From Uranotaenia lowii (taxonomy: Eukaryota > Arthropoda > Insecta > Diptera > Culicidae): a DNA stretch of 64,000 nt. Position numbers and translations under genes: made by a program. Below the pieces are notes generated by a model that had not been told where the DNA came from, did no database searches, and saw only the letters and a list, made by a program, of their open reading frames with translations. This document shows positions 32,928 to 43,367 of this stretch, one piece after another (the stretch's first letter is position 1; each line of letters begins with the position of its first letter). The DNA is taken from the NCBI RefSeq assembly GCF_029784155.1, contig NC_073691.1, forward strand, positions 136,582,394-136,646,393, read 5' to 3'.

Positions 32928-34358
32928 ATGGGGAAGTCATCGGCCGGGTCAAGGGCCGGAAGAAAACGGATTGCCGAACCTAATTCAGGTCCATCGCCCA
33001 AAAAAGTTGAAATTTCCAATTCATTCGATGTCCTTCATAACATCGGTGATGAGGAAATATTCATATTTAATTCTGATAAGAGTACTAAGAAACCTTCTTC
33101 TTCTTATACTCTTAAAAACGAAAAGATTCCACCAATAACGGTCACGATTCCTGACTTCAATGCCTTTCGAAAAGAAATCGTCACTTCCGTCAAGGATGTG
33201 AAGATTTCTTTTCAGATCGGTCGAAGGGGAACTGCTCGTATATTGGCGGAATCTTCTAATGATTTTCAAAAGGTTTTAAATTATTTGAATAATAAAAAGC
33301 ACCAATTTTTTACGTACGACACTAGAAGTGATCGTCCATTTAAAGTTGTACTTCGTGGTCTCACTGGCGATCAGACACCGGATGAGATCACAGCTAAATT
33401 AAATTCTTTGTTAGGTTTTTCTCCAATTCAAGTAATTCAAATGAGGAAAAGAACCAACACGAATAATACCAGTAGTGTTGGTTTTGCTCCTGAACTTTAT
33501 TTGATCCATTTTAAAAAGGATCAGGTTAATAATTTAAAAATTCTGGAAAAGGCTCGTCTTATGTTTCATTGTCGAGTAAAATTTGAACCTTTTCGTAAAT
33601 CTACTACCAATTTTTTACAAAATATTACGCAATGTCGTCGTTGTCAAGCTTTTTGTCACGGCACTAAAAATTGTAGAATGAATGCCAGATGCATGTTTTG
33701 CGGCTCATTCGATCATGAAAAATCTAAATGCCTTTTTGGTGGTGATAAGCCAAAAACAGAATTTTTTAAGTGTGCGAATTGCGCAGGTAATCATTCCTCG
33801 AATTCTCTAGACTGTCCCATCAGGGCAAAAATTATTGCTTCTAGGAAAAATCCCAAAGTTTCCAGAAAAGTTTCTTCTCCTCCTTCCTCTTTTTCGTCTT
33901 CACACGTCGGGCCGGCAAACAACCTGCCTGTTCGCATCCAGCCTCGGTCTACATTGGAATCACGGCTGGGTAATACCCGAAGTGATTTTAATGTTACCTG
34001 TGCTGAATCTGCGCCCCAGACTCGTTGTTTATCGTTCTCAGAGGTGGTTGAAAATGGGTTGCCCTCTTCAGGTTTAACTAATAAAAATGGGAAAAAACCA
34101 AGTCTCAACGTTCATGCGAAGGCTTGGGAAAATCCCCGAAATTCAAATACTTGTTCTTCTCCTTCATTTTCTGATCCTAACAATTTTGTTGATTTGGGTG
34201 AGATTACTGAGGAAAAATTAAAATTTTTGCATCAAAATTTAATGGAAATGATGCAACTTATGTTGAAAGCAAATTCAATGTTTGAAGCTTTCCAAACTTC
34301 TTTTAATTATGCTAACAAAATTATTATGACTTTACGATTCCCTCATGGATCCAAATAG
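32928..34358 (+). CDS. Jockey ORF1 protein (gag-like, three zinc knuckles)
   Basis: A nucleic-acid-binding ORF1 protein of 476 residues, expected to coat the element RNA in a ribonucleoprotein. The N-terminal third is basic and low in structure (GRKRIAEPNSG near 11-21). Residues about 68-225 form the RRM-like/pre-zinc-finger region seen in Jockey gag proteins, with VVLRGLTGDQTPDEI at 140-154. Three knuckles follow: C-X2-C-X4-H-X4-C at 236-249 and at 255-268, and a C-X2-C-X3-H-X6-C at 282-296. The rest is Ser-rich. The frame stays open upstream to 32766, but I start at the ATG at 32928 because it follows a pyrimidine tract at the usual place and gives the typical basic N-terminus. The stop lies inside the start of ORF2 (ATGGATCCAAATAG). 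Confidence 0.93.
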   Translation: MGKSSAGSRAGRKRIAEPNSGPSPKKVEISNSFDVLHNIGDEEIFIFNSDKSTKKPSSSYTLKNEKIPPITVTIPDFNAFRKEIVTSVKDVKISFQIGRRGTARILAESSNDFQKVLNYLNNKKHQFFTYDTRSDRPFKVVLRGLTGDQTPDEITAKLNSLLGFSPIQVIQMRKRTNTNNTSSVGFAPELYLIHFKKDQVNNLKILEKARLMFHCRVKFEPFRKSTTNFLQNITQCRRCQAFCHGTKNCRMNARCMFCGSFDHEKSKCLFGGDKPKTEFFKCANCAGNHSSNSLDCPIRAKIIASRKNPKVSRKVSSPPSSFSSSHVGPANNLPVRIQPRSTLESRLGNTRSDFNVTCAESAPQTRCLSFSEVVENGLPSSGLTNKNGKKPSLNVHAKAWENPRNSNTCSSPSFSDPNNFVDLGEITEEKLKFLHQNLMEMMQLMLKANSMFEAFQTSFNYANKIIMTLRFPHGSK

Positions 34359-36993
34359 ATGTTTAAATATTATGAATTGGAACGCTAGATCGTTGCTGGC
34401 TAACCAAGATGAATTCTTTTTATTTTTGAAAACTCAAAACATACATATTGCTGCCATCACTGAAACTTTTTTAAAGCCAGACAATAACTTGAAAAGCAAT
34501 GCTTTCTTTAAAATTTTACGAAATGATCGACTTGATCGACAAGGTGGGGGTGTAGCTATTGTCATCAATAGTCGTCTCAAATTTAGACTTCTTCCTTCTT
34601 TCAATACAAAAGTCTTAGAAACAATTGGAATTGAATTAGAAACTTCTATGGGGAAAATTATAATTGTTGCCGCATACTTGCCTTTTCAATGCAGCGGTGA
34701 ACAGAAAAATTTTTTGAAGGGAGATTTACAAAAACTCACCAGAAATAAATCTAATTTTTTTATTATTGGTGACTTTAATGCAAAACACCGATCTTGGAAT
34801 AATATTTCATCAAATTCTAATGGGAATATTTTGTTTAATGATTGCTCTGCAGGTTATTATACTGTTAAATATCCTAATGGGCATACTTGTTTTTCTTCGA
34901 TTAGAAATCCTTCCACAATTGATTTGGTTCTAACGGATTTAGGCGAGCATTGTAGTCAATTAGTTACTCATGCGGACCTCGATTCAGACCACCTTCCAAT
35001 AACTTTCTCTTTATCCCAAAGTCCCATTGAAAACCCTTTAAAATCAACTTTTAATTTTCAAAAGGCTAACTGGGAGCGATATATGAATTTTATTGAACGT
35101 AATTTAGATGTAAACGTTCCACTGAATTCAATAGAAGATATTGATTTGGCTATAGAAAATTTGACAACTTCAATAGTCAATGCTAAAGCCGCTTCAATAC
35201 CTAAAGTCAAACATAAATTTAATCAACCTTTAATTGATGATGATCTTCAGTTTTTGATACGACTGAAAAACATTCGTCGACGCCAATATCAACGTACTAG
35301 GGATCCTTATTTAAAATTTATTTATTGCGACCTTCAAAAAGAGATCAAACGTCGTTTAAATTTCATTCGTAATGAAAATTTTGCTAAAGCAGTAGAGGAC
35401 ATAAAACCCTACTCAAAGCCTTTTTGGAAATTAACTAAAATTCTGAAAAAGCCCCAGAAGCCAATTCCTACTTTGAAAGATGGGGAGAAACTTCTTTTAA
35501 CTAATTCAGAAAAAGCTCAAAAATTAGCCCAACAATTTGAGTCTGCTCATGATTTTAATTTAAACGTTGTAAGTCCAATTGATGCTCAAATTTCCCTTGA
35601 ATTTGATGAAATTCTTTCTAAACAAAATGTATTTGAAAGTTCTTGTGAGACAAATATTGATGAACTTAAATTGATTTTCAAAAAATTTAAAAATATGAAA
35701 GCTCCGGGGGAAGATGGAATTTTCTATATTCTTATTAAAAAGTTGCCTGAAAGCACTTTAAATTTTTTAGTTAAAATCTTCAACAAATGTTTTCACTTGG
35801 CTTATTTTCCCAATAAATGGAAAAATGCGAAAGTAACTCCAATTTTGAAACCTGGAAAAAGTGCTTCAGAGCCATCAAGTTATCGACCAATTAGTTTGCT
35901 TCCTTCTTTAAGTAAACTATTTGAGAGAGTTATTTTGAATAGAATGATGATTCACATTAATCAGAATTCTATTTTCCCTGATGAACAATTTGGTTTTCGT
36001 CATGGACACTCTACTACACATCAACTTTTGAGTGTAACTAATATGATTAACGCTTGCAAATCTGAAGGTTATTCAACTGGTGTTGCTCTTCTTGATATTG
36101 AAAAAGCTTTTGACAGTGTTTGGCACAAAGGTTTAGTAGCTAAATTAGCTCGATTTGATTTTCCTGTATATCTCACCAAAATTATTCAAAATTATTTGAC
36201 TAGCCGAACCTTACAAGTAAGCTATCAAAATTCATGCTCTGAAAGGACTCCCATTAGAGCTGGGGTCCCTCAGGGCAGTATACTTGGGCCAATTTTATAC
36301 AATATTTTTACTTCTGATGTACCAGAAGGAAAAGGTAGAAGATTATTTGCTGATGATACTTTGCTTTCAGCCAAAGGTCGAAATTTACGGGTGGTACGCA
36401 GTAGATTGCAACAAAATTTAAATTCCTTTTTGAATTACTTGAAAATGTGGAAAATTTCTCCTAACGCTTCCAAAACTCAACTTATTTTATTTCCCCATAA
36501 GCCAAGAGCAAATTTTTTAAAACCTAATGAAAATCATTCCATAACTTTTAATGGGGTTTCATTAGAATGGTCTGATCACGTGAAGTACTTGGGACTCACA
36601 CTTGATCGGAATCTTACTTTTCAAAATCACATTGAAGATATTCAATCTAAATGTAATAAATACACTAAATCTCTTTATTCTCTCATCAACAGGAAATCCA
36701 GGTTGTGTCTGCGAAACAAGATGTTAATCTACAAACAGGTCTTTCGACCAGCGATAATGTATGCAGTTCCGATTTGGTCTAGCTGCTGCGCGACGAGGAA
36801 GAAAGCCATCCAGAGGATTCAGAACAAGGTTCTGAAAATGATTTTGCGGCTTCCACCTTGGCACAGCACCGAAGATCTTCATCGGATTGCAGGCATAGAA
36901 TCGATCGAAGAGATGGCCAACAAAATCATCTCCAACTTCAGAGGCAAATCGATGCAGTCTTCCATCGCAGAGATTCGTTCTCTTTACAATTAA
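34345..36993 (+). CDS. Jockey ORF2 protein (endonuclease and reverse transcriptase)
   Basis: An intact 882-residue pol protein that nicks the target and primes reverse transcription there. Residues 8-225 are an apurinic-type endonuclease with the expected active-site motifs: NWNARS (11-16), TET (Glu40), GDFNAKH (Asp143, Asn145) and DSDHLPI (Asp215, His216). The reverse transcriptase spans about 445-740: KAPGEDGIFY, YRPISLLPSLSKLFE, FGFRHGHSTTHQLL, ALLDIEKAFDS, GVPQGSILGPILYNIFTSD and the catalytic box FADD at 668-671. The C-terminal end (PPWHSTEDLHRIAGI) is typical of Jockey and no RNase H follows. Frame is +1 relative to ORF1 with a 14-base overlap, so translation probably depends on termination-reinitiation at the ATGGATCCAAATAG junction. 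All catalytic residues I can check are present. Confidence 0.95.
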   Translation: MDPNRCLNIMNWNARSLLANQDEFFLFLKTQNIHIAAITETFLKPDNNLKSNAFFKILRNDRLDRQGGGVAIVINSRLKFRLLPSFNTKVLETIGIELETSMGKIIIVAAYLPFQCSGEQKNFLKGDLQKLTRNKSNFFIIGDFNAKHRSWNNISSNSNGNILFNDCSAGYYTVKYPNGHTCFSSIRNPSTIDLVLTDLGEHCSQLVTHADLDSDHLPITFSLSQSPIENPLKSTFNFQKANWERYMNFIERNLDVNVPLNSIEDIDLAIENLTTSIVNAKAASIPKVKHKFNQPLIDDDLQFLIRLKNIRRRQYQRTRDPYLKFIYCDLQKEIKRRLNFIRNENFAKAVEDIKPYSKPFWKLTKILKKPQKPIPTLKDGEKLLLTNSEKAQKLAQQFESAHDFNLNVVSPIDAQISLEFDEILSKQNVFESSCETNIDELKLIFKKFKNMKAPGEDGIFYILIKKLPESTLNFLVKIFNKCFHLAYFPNKWKNAKVTPILKPGKSASEPSSYRPISLLPSLSKLFERVILNRMMIHINQNSIFPDEQFGFRHGHSTTHQLLSVTNMINACKSEGYSTGVALLDIEKAFDSVWHKGLVAKLARFDFPVYLTKIIQNYLTSRTLQVSYQNSCSERTPIRAGVPQGSILGPILYNIFTSDVPEGKGRRLFADDTLLSAKGRNLRVVRSRLQQNLNSFLNYLKMWKISPNASKTQLILFPHKPRANFLKPNENHSITFNGVSLEWSDHVKYLGLTLDRNLTFQNHIEDIQSKCNKYTKSLYSLINRKSRLCLRNKMLIYKQVFRPAIMYAVPIWSSCCATRKKAIQRIQNKVLKMILRLPPWHSTEDLHRIAGIESIEEMANKIISNFRGKSMQSSIAEIRSLYN

Positions 36994-37240
36994 GTTAGTT
37001 TTTAGGATTTAGGATTAAGTTTATACATCTTTTTTTTTTTTTTTGCTTAACAGGATATTCTCCTTTAAATCAAATTATTTATTGCTAAAGCAAATTTAAA
37101 TCAAATAAACAATGTTTAAAATTAACTGTATCAAAGAGTTGAACTGATCATAATTGATCTGAACACTTTAATTTAACTTTAATAATGTAACTTAAATGTA
37201 ATGATTAAAAGACTAATAAAGACATATTAAAAAAAAAAAA

Positions 37241-37622
37241 CCCCAGACAACCAGAAGTCGTATTTTATTTTACAGATTATATCGTATAGAATGTAATTTA
37301 AACTCAACACCTACAATGTGCGGCCCATGCATATTCTATATCGTATTTCAATGCATTGCATGATTTTATCACGACAATCCATATATCTGCACCTACAATG
37401 TGCGGCCCATGCAAATACTTTATCGTATTTTAATACATTGCATGATTTCATTACGACAATACAATCCAAATCAAGAATATGTGTGCTAATGTACCTATAT
37501 GGCCTTCAAAATGATACGTATATACTGATTTTGATGCATTATATACGATATGTTTACACGTATATTTGCACGTTTATTTGTGTTGCAAATTCGAAATACC
37601 CACCAAATGGTTGTCTGGTACT
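37241..37622. mobile_element. Possible MITE used as the Jockey target, with 82-bp tandem pair
   Basis: CCAGACAACCAGAAGTCGTATTT on the left and, on the other strand, CCAGACAACCATTTGGTGGGTATTT near 37622 look like inverted ends; the Jockey target duplication is the left end itself. Inside, two tandem copies about 82 bases long start CACCTACAATGTGCGGCCCA at 37308 and 37390. Confidence 0.45.
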
Positions 37623-39056
37623 TCAAAAGTTTTGAAAAATAAAAACGGATACAAAAATGATTAACACTACTTTTGATGTTGTTTACCGCCTAGCAAGTAC
37701 TGATGTTTGTTGTATTTTGTGTGTTTGATGTATCATTATGTGTATTGGTGTGTTTTTAATGGACATTATTAATTATGTCATATTTAAAGACTCCTTTTAA
37801 AAGGCATAATAAATGCCGAAACGTCGGATGAAGAAAAAAAAATCGTATGAAATTTTTCTTGACTGAAATCGCAGAAAATAAATTTAATTTTTTTAAATTT
37901 TCAATACATTGAACAAAAGCAACTGAAATTTTGTACTGGTACCAATAATGTTAAGATGTGTTTTTTTGCCACGTTAATAGTTTTCAACGGAGCACCTACC
38001 CAGGTGTTATTGAAATCAACTGTTAAAGTCGTTGTAATATATTGTATCATTTTTTGACGGTCGCCATGCTGGCAAACAATTCATTCGCTTGCATCATTGG
38101 TGTACCAAACAGTAAATATTAAATCATATCTGTAACACGTCTTTCGAGACAAGGTTAGGGAACACAATTGCTGAAGCCAAATCTCGCCTCAACACAAACA
38201 TGGGTTTTTGACTATGAAATTTGAATACTTTTGGTTTTGGTGATAATGATAAGCCGACTATATTTAAATCAACATCAAAATATCAAAAACATATACCAAC
38301 ATAAAAAGACAATCAATTTGAACGTTTATGAGCCACATCCAACTCAAACCCAACTAAGCTAGATTAGATCTAGTTGTCACGACAAGTGTGAATATTCTAA
38401 CTCTGCGGCTCACGATGTTTAAACATATGAATGTATCTTTGTACAATCTGAGCCGTCGTGGCTTACGTGCTGAGGGGCACGGCCGGTTTATTTTGAATTT
38501 GTCCATTTCGGAAGTCAGCTTTGTATAACTTGTTGATTTCGTGAATACTCTAGTCTGCGTTTATGGGCAGCTGTATCTTTTTGGGATGAATCAATCATTT
38601 TTGTTGTTGCTCGTGAATTATTTTGAGCAGCAAGTGAAAAATCTGTCAGTAAACGAATTAAACGCTTAATACATCTGACACTGTTTGTCGCATTGCGGAC
38701 TGAAACTGTCCTTCGACTTGTTAAAAAAGTGTCGTACAATTCTATCCATTATAATTTGAATTGATTTGCGTGAATACGATTACGTATAAGCACGAAATCG
38801 AATCTGGATTGGATGGGAAACAAACGTGGCTCCGCCGATACGGGATTCATTTATTGATAACTGAAAAGAAGAAAAAAAACCTGACGAATGTGTCTGTTTT
38901 ATTGACAAGTTATCACGTGAAAAACCGACACGACATTGATGGATTTATAGACGTGATATCCCAAAAAATGCGCTGGAATCAGCTGGTTTATTTTTCAATG
39001 AGTGCAGTTTGTCTTTAAAATGTTTCAAAATAAAATCCTGAATTTATCACAAAAGC
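37623..39056. other. Intergenic, nothing recognised
   Basis: Mostly unique AT-rich DNA. A 74-codon minus-strand frame at 38515-38739 and an 85-codon plus-strand frame at 38761-39018 are unrecognised. Confidence 0.4.
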
Positions 39057-39365
39057 ATAGAATTAGACTGAGTCGATTTTGGGACATTTTTGAATTTCTC
39101 AAACCCTATGGCTTTAAAAGCTTCTTTTTGGTTAAAAATTCATCCATGATTTTTTGCAGAATTTTTAAGAAACGTTTACATAAGTAAATATGAACCTTTG
39201 GATTTGTATGGGGTATTGAATATTTTGAACTGAAAAATCAACATAATTTTTGTTTCTTCTGTGGAATCAAACCACATCAAACCTGCTTATGGGTTTTGTG
39301 CCAAATTGTTAATTCTTTAAAGAAACTTTTCAGCTAAACAACTTTGATGAAGACCGTAAATTAAA
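39057..39365. repeat. Dispersed repeat R2, copy 2
   Basis: Matches 30006-30325 from TTAGACTGAGTCGATTT to GAAGACCGTAA. It abuts the Jockey fragment. Confidence 0.65.
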
Positions 39366-39368
39366 TTT

Positions 39369-40484
39369 CACGTGATCAGACCGTTCTAATAAAACCCCTT
39401 AAAAGTTATGGAATCATTTTCATTAGATTTAAGGCTTATGCAGAAATAAAAGAAGTTGTGTTTTAGGCGGCATCCATAAATCACGTAACGCAAAAAATGC
39501 ACTTTTTTGACCCCCTCCCCCCCCGTATGTCACAAATCGTAACGCTTCGACATACCCCCCTATGAAAATTACGTAACGCTGACAATTACCCCCCCCCCCC
39601 CCCCCCCATCTCCTCATGATTTTCTAAGATCAAAAAAACATTCTTCAAAACGGTATTATTATCCATCCAAATCGCTTCTTAGTACTCATTAACGATAACT
39701 CTCTGATAAAATAAATTAATTGTCTTATAACGAGTTGCTCTGTGCTTGTTAACTGGTAATCTACCTTGTTTACTTTATTTTGTTCAAGCAGCATAACTTG
39801 TTATGAAAAATATACTCCACTAAGTAATATTCGTCAGAATAATCAAAATAGCTGATCGGAATAATCAAAATCAATTGAGAAAAAATAGTAACATTTCAGT
39901 CTTAAGATTGGATTGAGCTCTTGGGGGTATATGTACCTAATATTCGGTTTTCCAAAGGTTATTTCACGGATATCCAATCCATTGGTTACAAACCAGTTTC
40001 AATCTTGTTAATGCTTACAAATTTTAAGGTGATTTTAGTTTGCTTATCATTTAGCAAAAATTGCATGATATCAAAAAAGCTGCGACTAAACTGAAATTTT
40101 TTAGGAAAAAAATCGTTACGTAACGATGAGCATACCTCCCCCCCTTCCCTATGTCACAATTCGTAACGCTAGAGCTTACTCCCTCCCCCCCTAGGAGCGT
40201 TACGTAATTTATGGATGCCCCCTTAGAAGCATTAGGAGAAATTTCCCATATTTTCAAACATTTTCAAAAGAATTTAAATTTTGTTGCAATCTACTACGTA
40301 CTACCCGTAAATTTCGACCTTTGGCTGAAAGCAAGATGTTGTCAACAAATAATCTGCCTTTTCCTTCTGGTACATCAGGAAGATCAGAAGTAAAAATATT
40401 GTATGAAGTTTGCCCAAGTATACTGCCCTGAGGAACACCAGCTCTAATGGGTGTCCTATCAGAGCATGAATTTTGATAGTTTAC
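39369..40484 (-). pseudogene. Jockey ORF2 fragment, split by a MITE
   Basis: The minus strand encodes NYQNSCSDRTPIRAGVPQGS, then FTSDLPDVPEGKGR, LFVDNILLSAKGRNLRVVRS and LKIWEISPNASK. After a 757-base MITE it resumes (KTHNFFYFCISLKSNEN, then a frame-shifted SITF...ENGLI). This corresponds to residues about 625-755 of the full-length ORF2 in this window. The catalytic FADD box has become FVDN. Both ends are missing, so it is an internal scrap of an older Jockey copy. Confidence 0.85.
39466..40222. mobile_element. TTA-flanked MITE with GGCATCCATAAAT ends
   Basis: TTA at 39463-39465 and 40223-40225 flank inverted ends GGCGGCATCCATAAATCACG and, on the other strand, GGGGGCATCCATAAATTACG. The Jockey reading frame is interrupted exactly here, which supplies the empty site. 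Subterminal C-rich runs and GTAACGCT words repeat on both sides. A 19-base C run lies at about 39590-39608. Confidence 0.88.
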
Positions 40485-41099
40485 TGACTGATTATTACCT
40501 GAGATTTTGTACCAAAAAATGCACGAATACTTATAAAAATTAAAACAAATTATGTTTGTAACTATATGATTATTCATTTCTAAGTACTTTGACATTGAAA
40601 GTTTTCGTTTTAAATCGTAGGGGAGATGAGGGCATAACGAGCACCCAGGGCATAATGAGCACTCCTTTTTTCTACATAAGTACGTATTTTCTTAAACAAA
40701 TTTTCATGAGGATTTGTTGCGTACTACCTATAGTATTAATTTTTCACCAAAAAAGAAATATCCTTCTCATCTTTACAGCTAGGTTCTCAAGTGACGAAAA
40801 TATTATAATTTTTGAGCACCACCAAATAAGCTTTTATGACCTTTAAATCATCTTGATCTGGAATGTACGCACTGCAACATGATCTACACATCGTTTCTCA
40901 ATTTTCAACATCATAAAATTTTTGATTTTTCACTTTAATCAATTTTAAAACGCTTTTTTACTTTAATTTGTTCACTAGAGGCGAACAGAGCACTTTCAAT
41001 GAAGGCATATTGAGCATTTTCTGCCGGGAAATCTAGCAGCGAATTCAACTCGATGAAGTCAACTGAATAATAGAGCTACAGCTTGGCTTGTTTCGTCTG

Positions 41100-41170
41100 T
41101 CGATTTGGCCTATTGGTAAGGTGTCGGAGAGGTAATCAGTAGACTCGAGTTCGATTCCTGTTCGAGGGGA
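41100..41170 (+). repeat. tRNA-like module, left arm of MITE B copy 2
   Basis: Identical in its core to 11680-11750 (TGGCCTATTGGTAAGG and GAGTTCGATTCCTG). Confidence 0.55.
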
Positions 41171-41401
41171 TTTTTTTTGCACATACCATTAATTATTGAT
41201 TTTTGTTGTTGTTACATTATACGGCTAATAGCATCAAAGCATCATCCGTCAAACAAAACACCAGAAACATAATGTATCAGAATGTGTTCATTCTTTGAAT
41301 TCTACAAACAGACCTAGATTATTTTGTTATTGATTTGTTTGATGAATCTACGCCTCACCGTTTAGTGCAATCATGATCATGAATGATAAATGAAAAAAAA
41401 A

Positions 41402-41477
41402 CACCTCGACTAGGAATCGAACCCGAGCCTACTGATTACCTCTCCGACATCTTACCAATAGGCCAAATCGTCAGACG
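41402..41477 (-). repeat. tRNA-like module, right arm of MITE B copy 2
   Basis: Minus-strand partner of the left-arm module, with GGGTTCGATTCCTAG as the B-box-like block. Confidence 0.55.
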
Positions 41478-41827
41478 ATACAAGTCAAGCTGTAGCTCTA
41501 TTACTCAGTTGACTTCACCGAGTCGAATTTGCTGCTTGAATTCCCGGCAGAAAATGCTCATTATGCCTTCATTAATGGTGCTCATACTGCCTCGGGGGGT
41601 TTCTCATTATGCCATTATGCCTACAGTGACTGGTTTTCAGCTTTCGGCAAAATTTTTTAAAATGCATTTTTAAACGTTTTTATCTACTTTTTCAAGTTTA
41701 ATCCAATTAGGCAATAGACTATTTGAGTGTCTGAACACGAAACATTGATGTAATTAACATATTACAGCTGTTCTCTATGGTTAAATAAGCGTTTTCCTTA
41801 AGGTGGCCATTATGCCCCCATCTCCCA

Positions 41828-43189
41828 TATCTTTAGGAAATTGGTCCTAAACCTAAAAGGTGAGCTAAAATCGATTCCATCGATGTTTAGATTCTTTGAA
41901 CTTGATTAAGAGTCTGATAGATCAAACTTAGTTGATTTGACCATAAAATATGCTTTTTTTAGGAGAGCATTCCATTTCTATAAAAAAAAACTCATTCTAT
42001 ACTCAAATAAAAAAAGCCCAATATTCCAAACTATTTTGCAGATTCAAAGATTTTAACGTTTGATAAAAATAAATAAATAAAAGTAAGAGGTCAAAATCAT
42101 CAGATTTGAAGATCACACATACACATACTTTAACCATATTACTGTTTGAAATGTGCGGACCAAATACGAGATATCACGTTTTTTCGCTTGTCGCTAGTAT
42201 GCTCCATTAAAAAGAAAAATTCAAACGTTTTTCATTACACAAAATTTAACACAACACTTCCCGTTACTCAAATATTTTTTAAATCATGTTTAATTTTGTT
42301 AATTGGGTTTTCAAACATAAAACGCCGAATTTAGGTATCCTTAATGTGTTAATAATTTTTAACAATACACTGGAAAAATATAGGATTTTGTGCAGTTTTT
42401 TTTAGGTGAAGATGTTTCTTTCACAGCTAATATTTTTCATAAAGAATCAATTCCATCATTTAAATCCTGAGGATGATTTTTTAAGATAAAATGGGGGGTT
42501 TTTTTTGGATAAAACAAAAAAAACCAATTTTAATCTTTTGATTGTGATTTTCAGCTGAATAAACAAACTAATTTTGTTCAAAAAATTTAATTATGGAAAT
42601 TGAATTGCCAAGTAAAGAAATCTATGACGAGAAACATCAAAATTCGGAACTCTATATCTCATAAACTCCTACACTAATTGATTTGTAAAATATCAAGCAT
42701 TTTTAAGTTACGACAAAATTTAATTAGAAGCTAAACATTTTTTTGAATTTTCAATCTGCATTCTGAATCTCAATTCTGAGCCTCCATTCAAAAATTGCGC
42801 TTTGAATTTGTATCCGAATTTACATACGATTTCTTATATGAACAAAAAATACGATTTCCGAATCTTATTCCAGTTCAGAATTTTTAGAGCCCTTATTCAT
42901 GAATCTATTATTTAAACTTTGAAGTTCAGATTTAATCTAAATTCACTTTTTAAATAATTTATTTTTAATGTGTATTGTGAATCAAAACTGAAATATGAAT
43001 TTACAAAGATCTGAATCTGACTGTTCAATTTTGGATGGCCATTTCAAAGCTTTAAATTTTTGAATTTTGTTTAAGAATTAAGTTTAAGAACTTCGAATTT
43101 GAATATAAAAAAAAATCAATTTTTTCATATTGGGAAAACTTTAATCGAAATATTGAAAATGCATATGATCTCGAAAAACAGGATTCAAA
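41828..43189. other. Low-complexity AT-rich DNA rich in GAATTT words
   Basis: From about 42700 it is dense in degenerate GAATTTGAA/TTCAAATT words, and the same kind of sequence resumes after the Helitron (46222-46600). The Helitron therefore seems to have split one AT-rich block. No gene seen. Confidence 0.45.
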
Positions 43190-43367
43190 TCTTCTTATAT
43201 ATAAAAATGGAGGCGTTTTCTTTGTGACACCATCACGTATAAACGGTCGGTCGGAATGAAGTTAAACTTGGTATCCGAGGGTTTTTGGGGTCAGAGATGG
43301 TTTGTATAATAGTTTTGAGAGTCTCACTTTTTATGGAAGGAAGGTTCCAATACAAAATCAACTTTAA

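Larger units (their letters stand above)
32747..37240 (+). mobile_element. Full-length Jockey-clade non-LTR retrotransposon
   Basis: A 4494-base element between perfect 13-base duplications. It has a 5' UTR of about 180 bases, ORF1 (32928-34358), ORF2 (34345-36993) overlapping by 14 bases, a 247-base 3' UTR with AATAAA at 37215 and a 12-base poly-A. ORF2 lacks RNase H, as in Jockey and mosquito Juan elements. With no stop in either ORF and undamaged ends it looks young and possibly active. Confidence 0.93.
40620..41827 (+). mobile_element. TA-MITE family B, copy 2
   Basis: It follows TA at 40618-40619 and is highly similar to copy 1 at 11180-12399, including both tRNA-like modules. The right end has one damaged base (CTCCCATA instead of CTCCCCTA). 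Confidence 0.85.

Noticed and set aside
33021..34108. Minus-strand frames inside Jockey ORF1
   Set aside because: Shadows of the intact plus-strand ORF1 with zinc knuckles.
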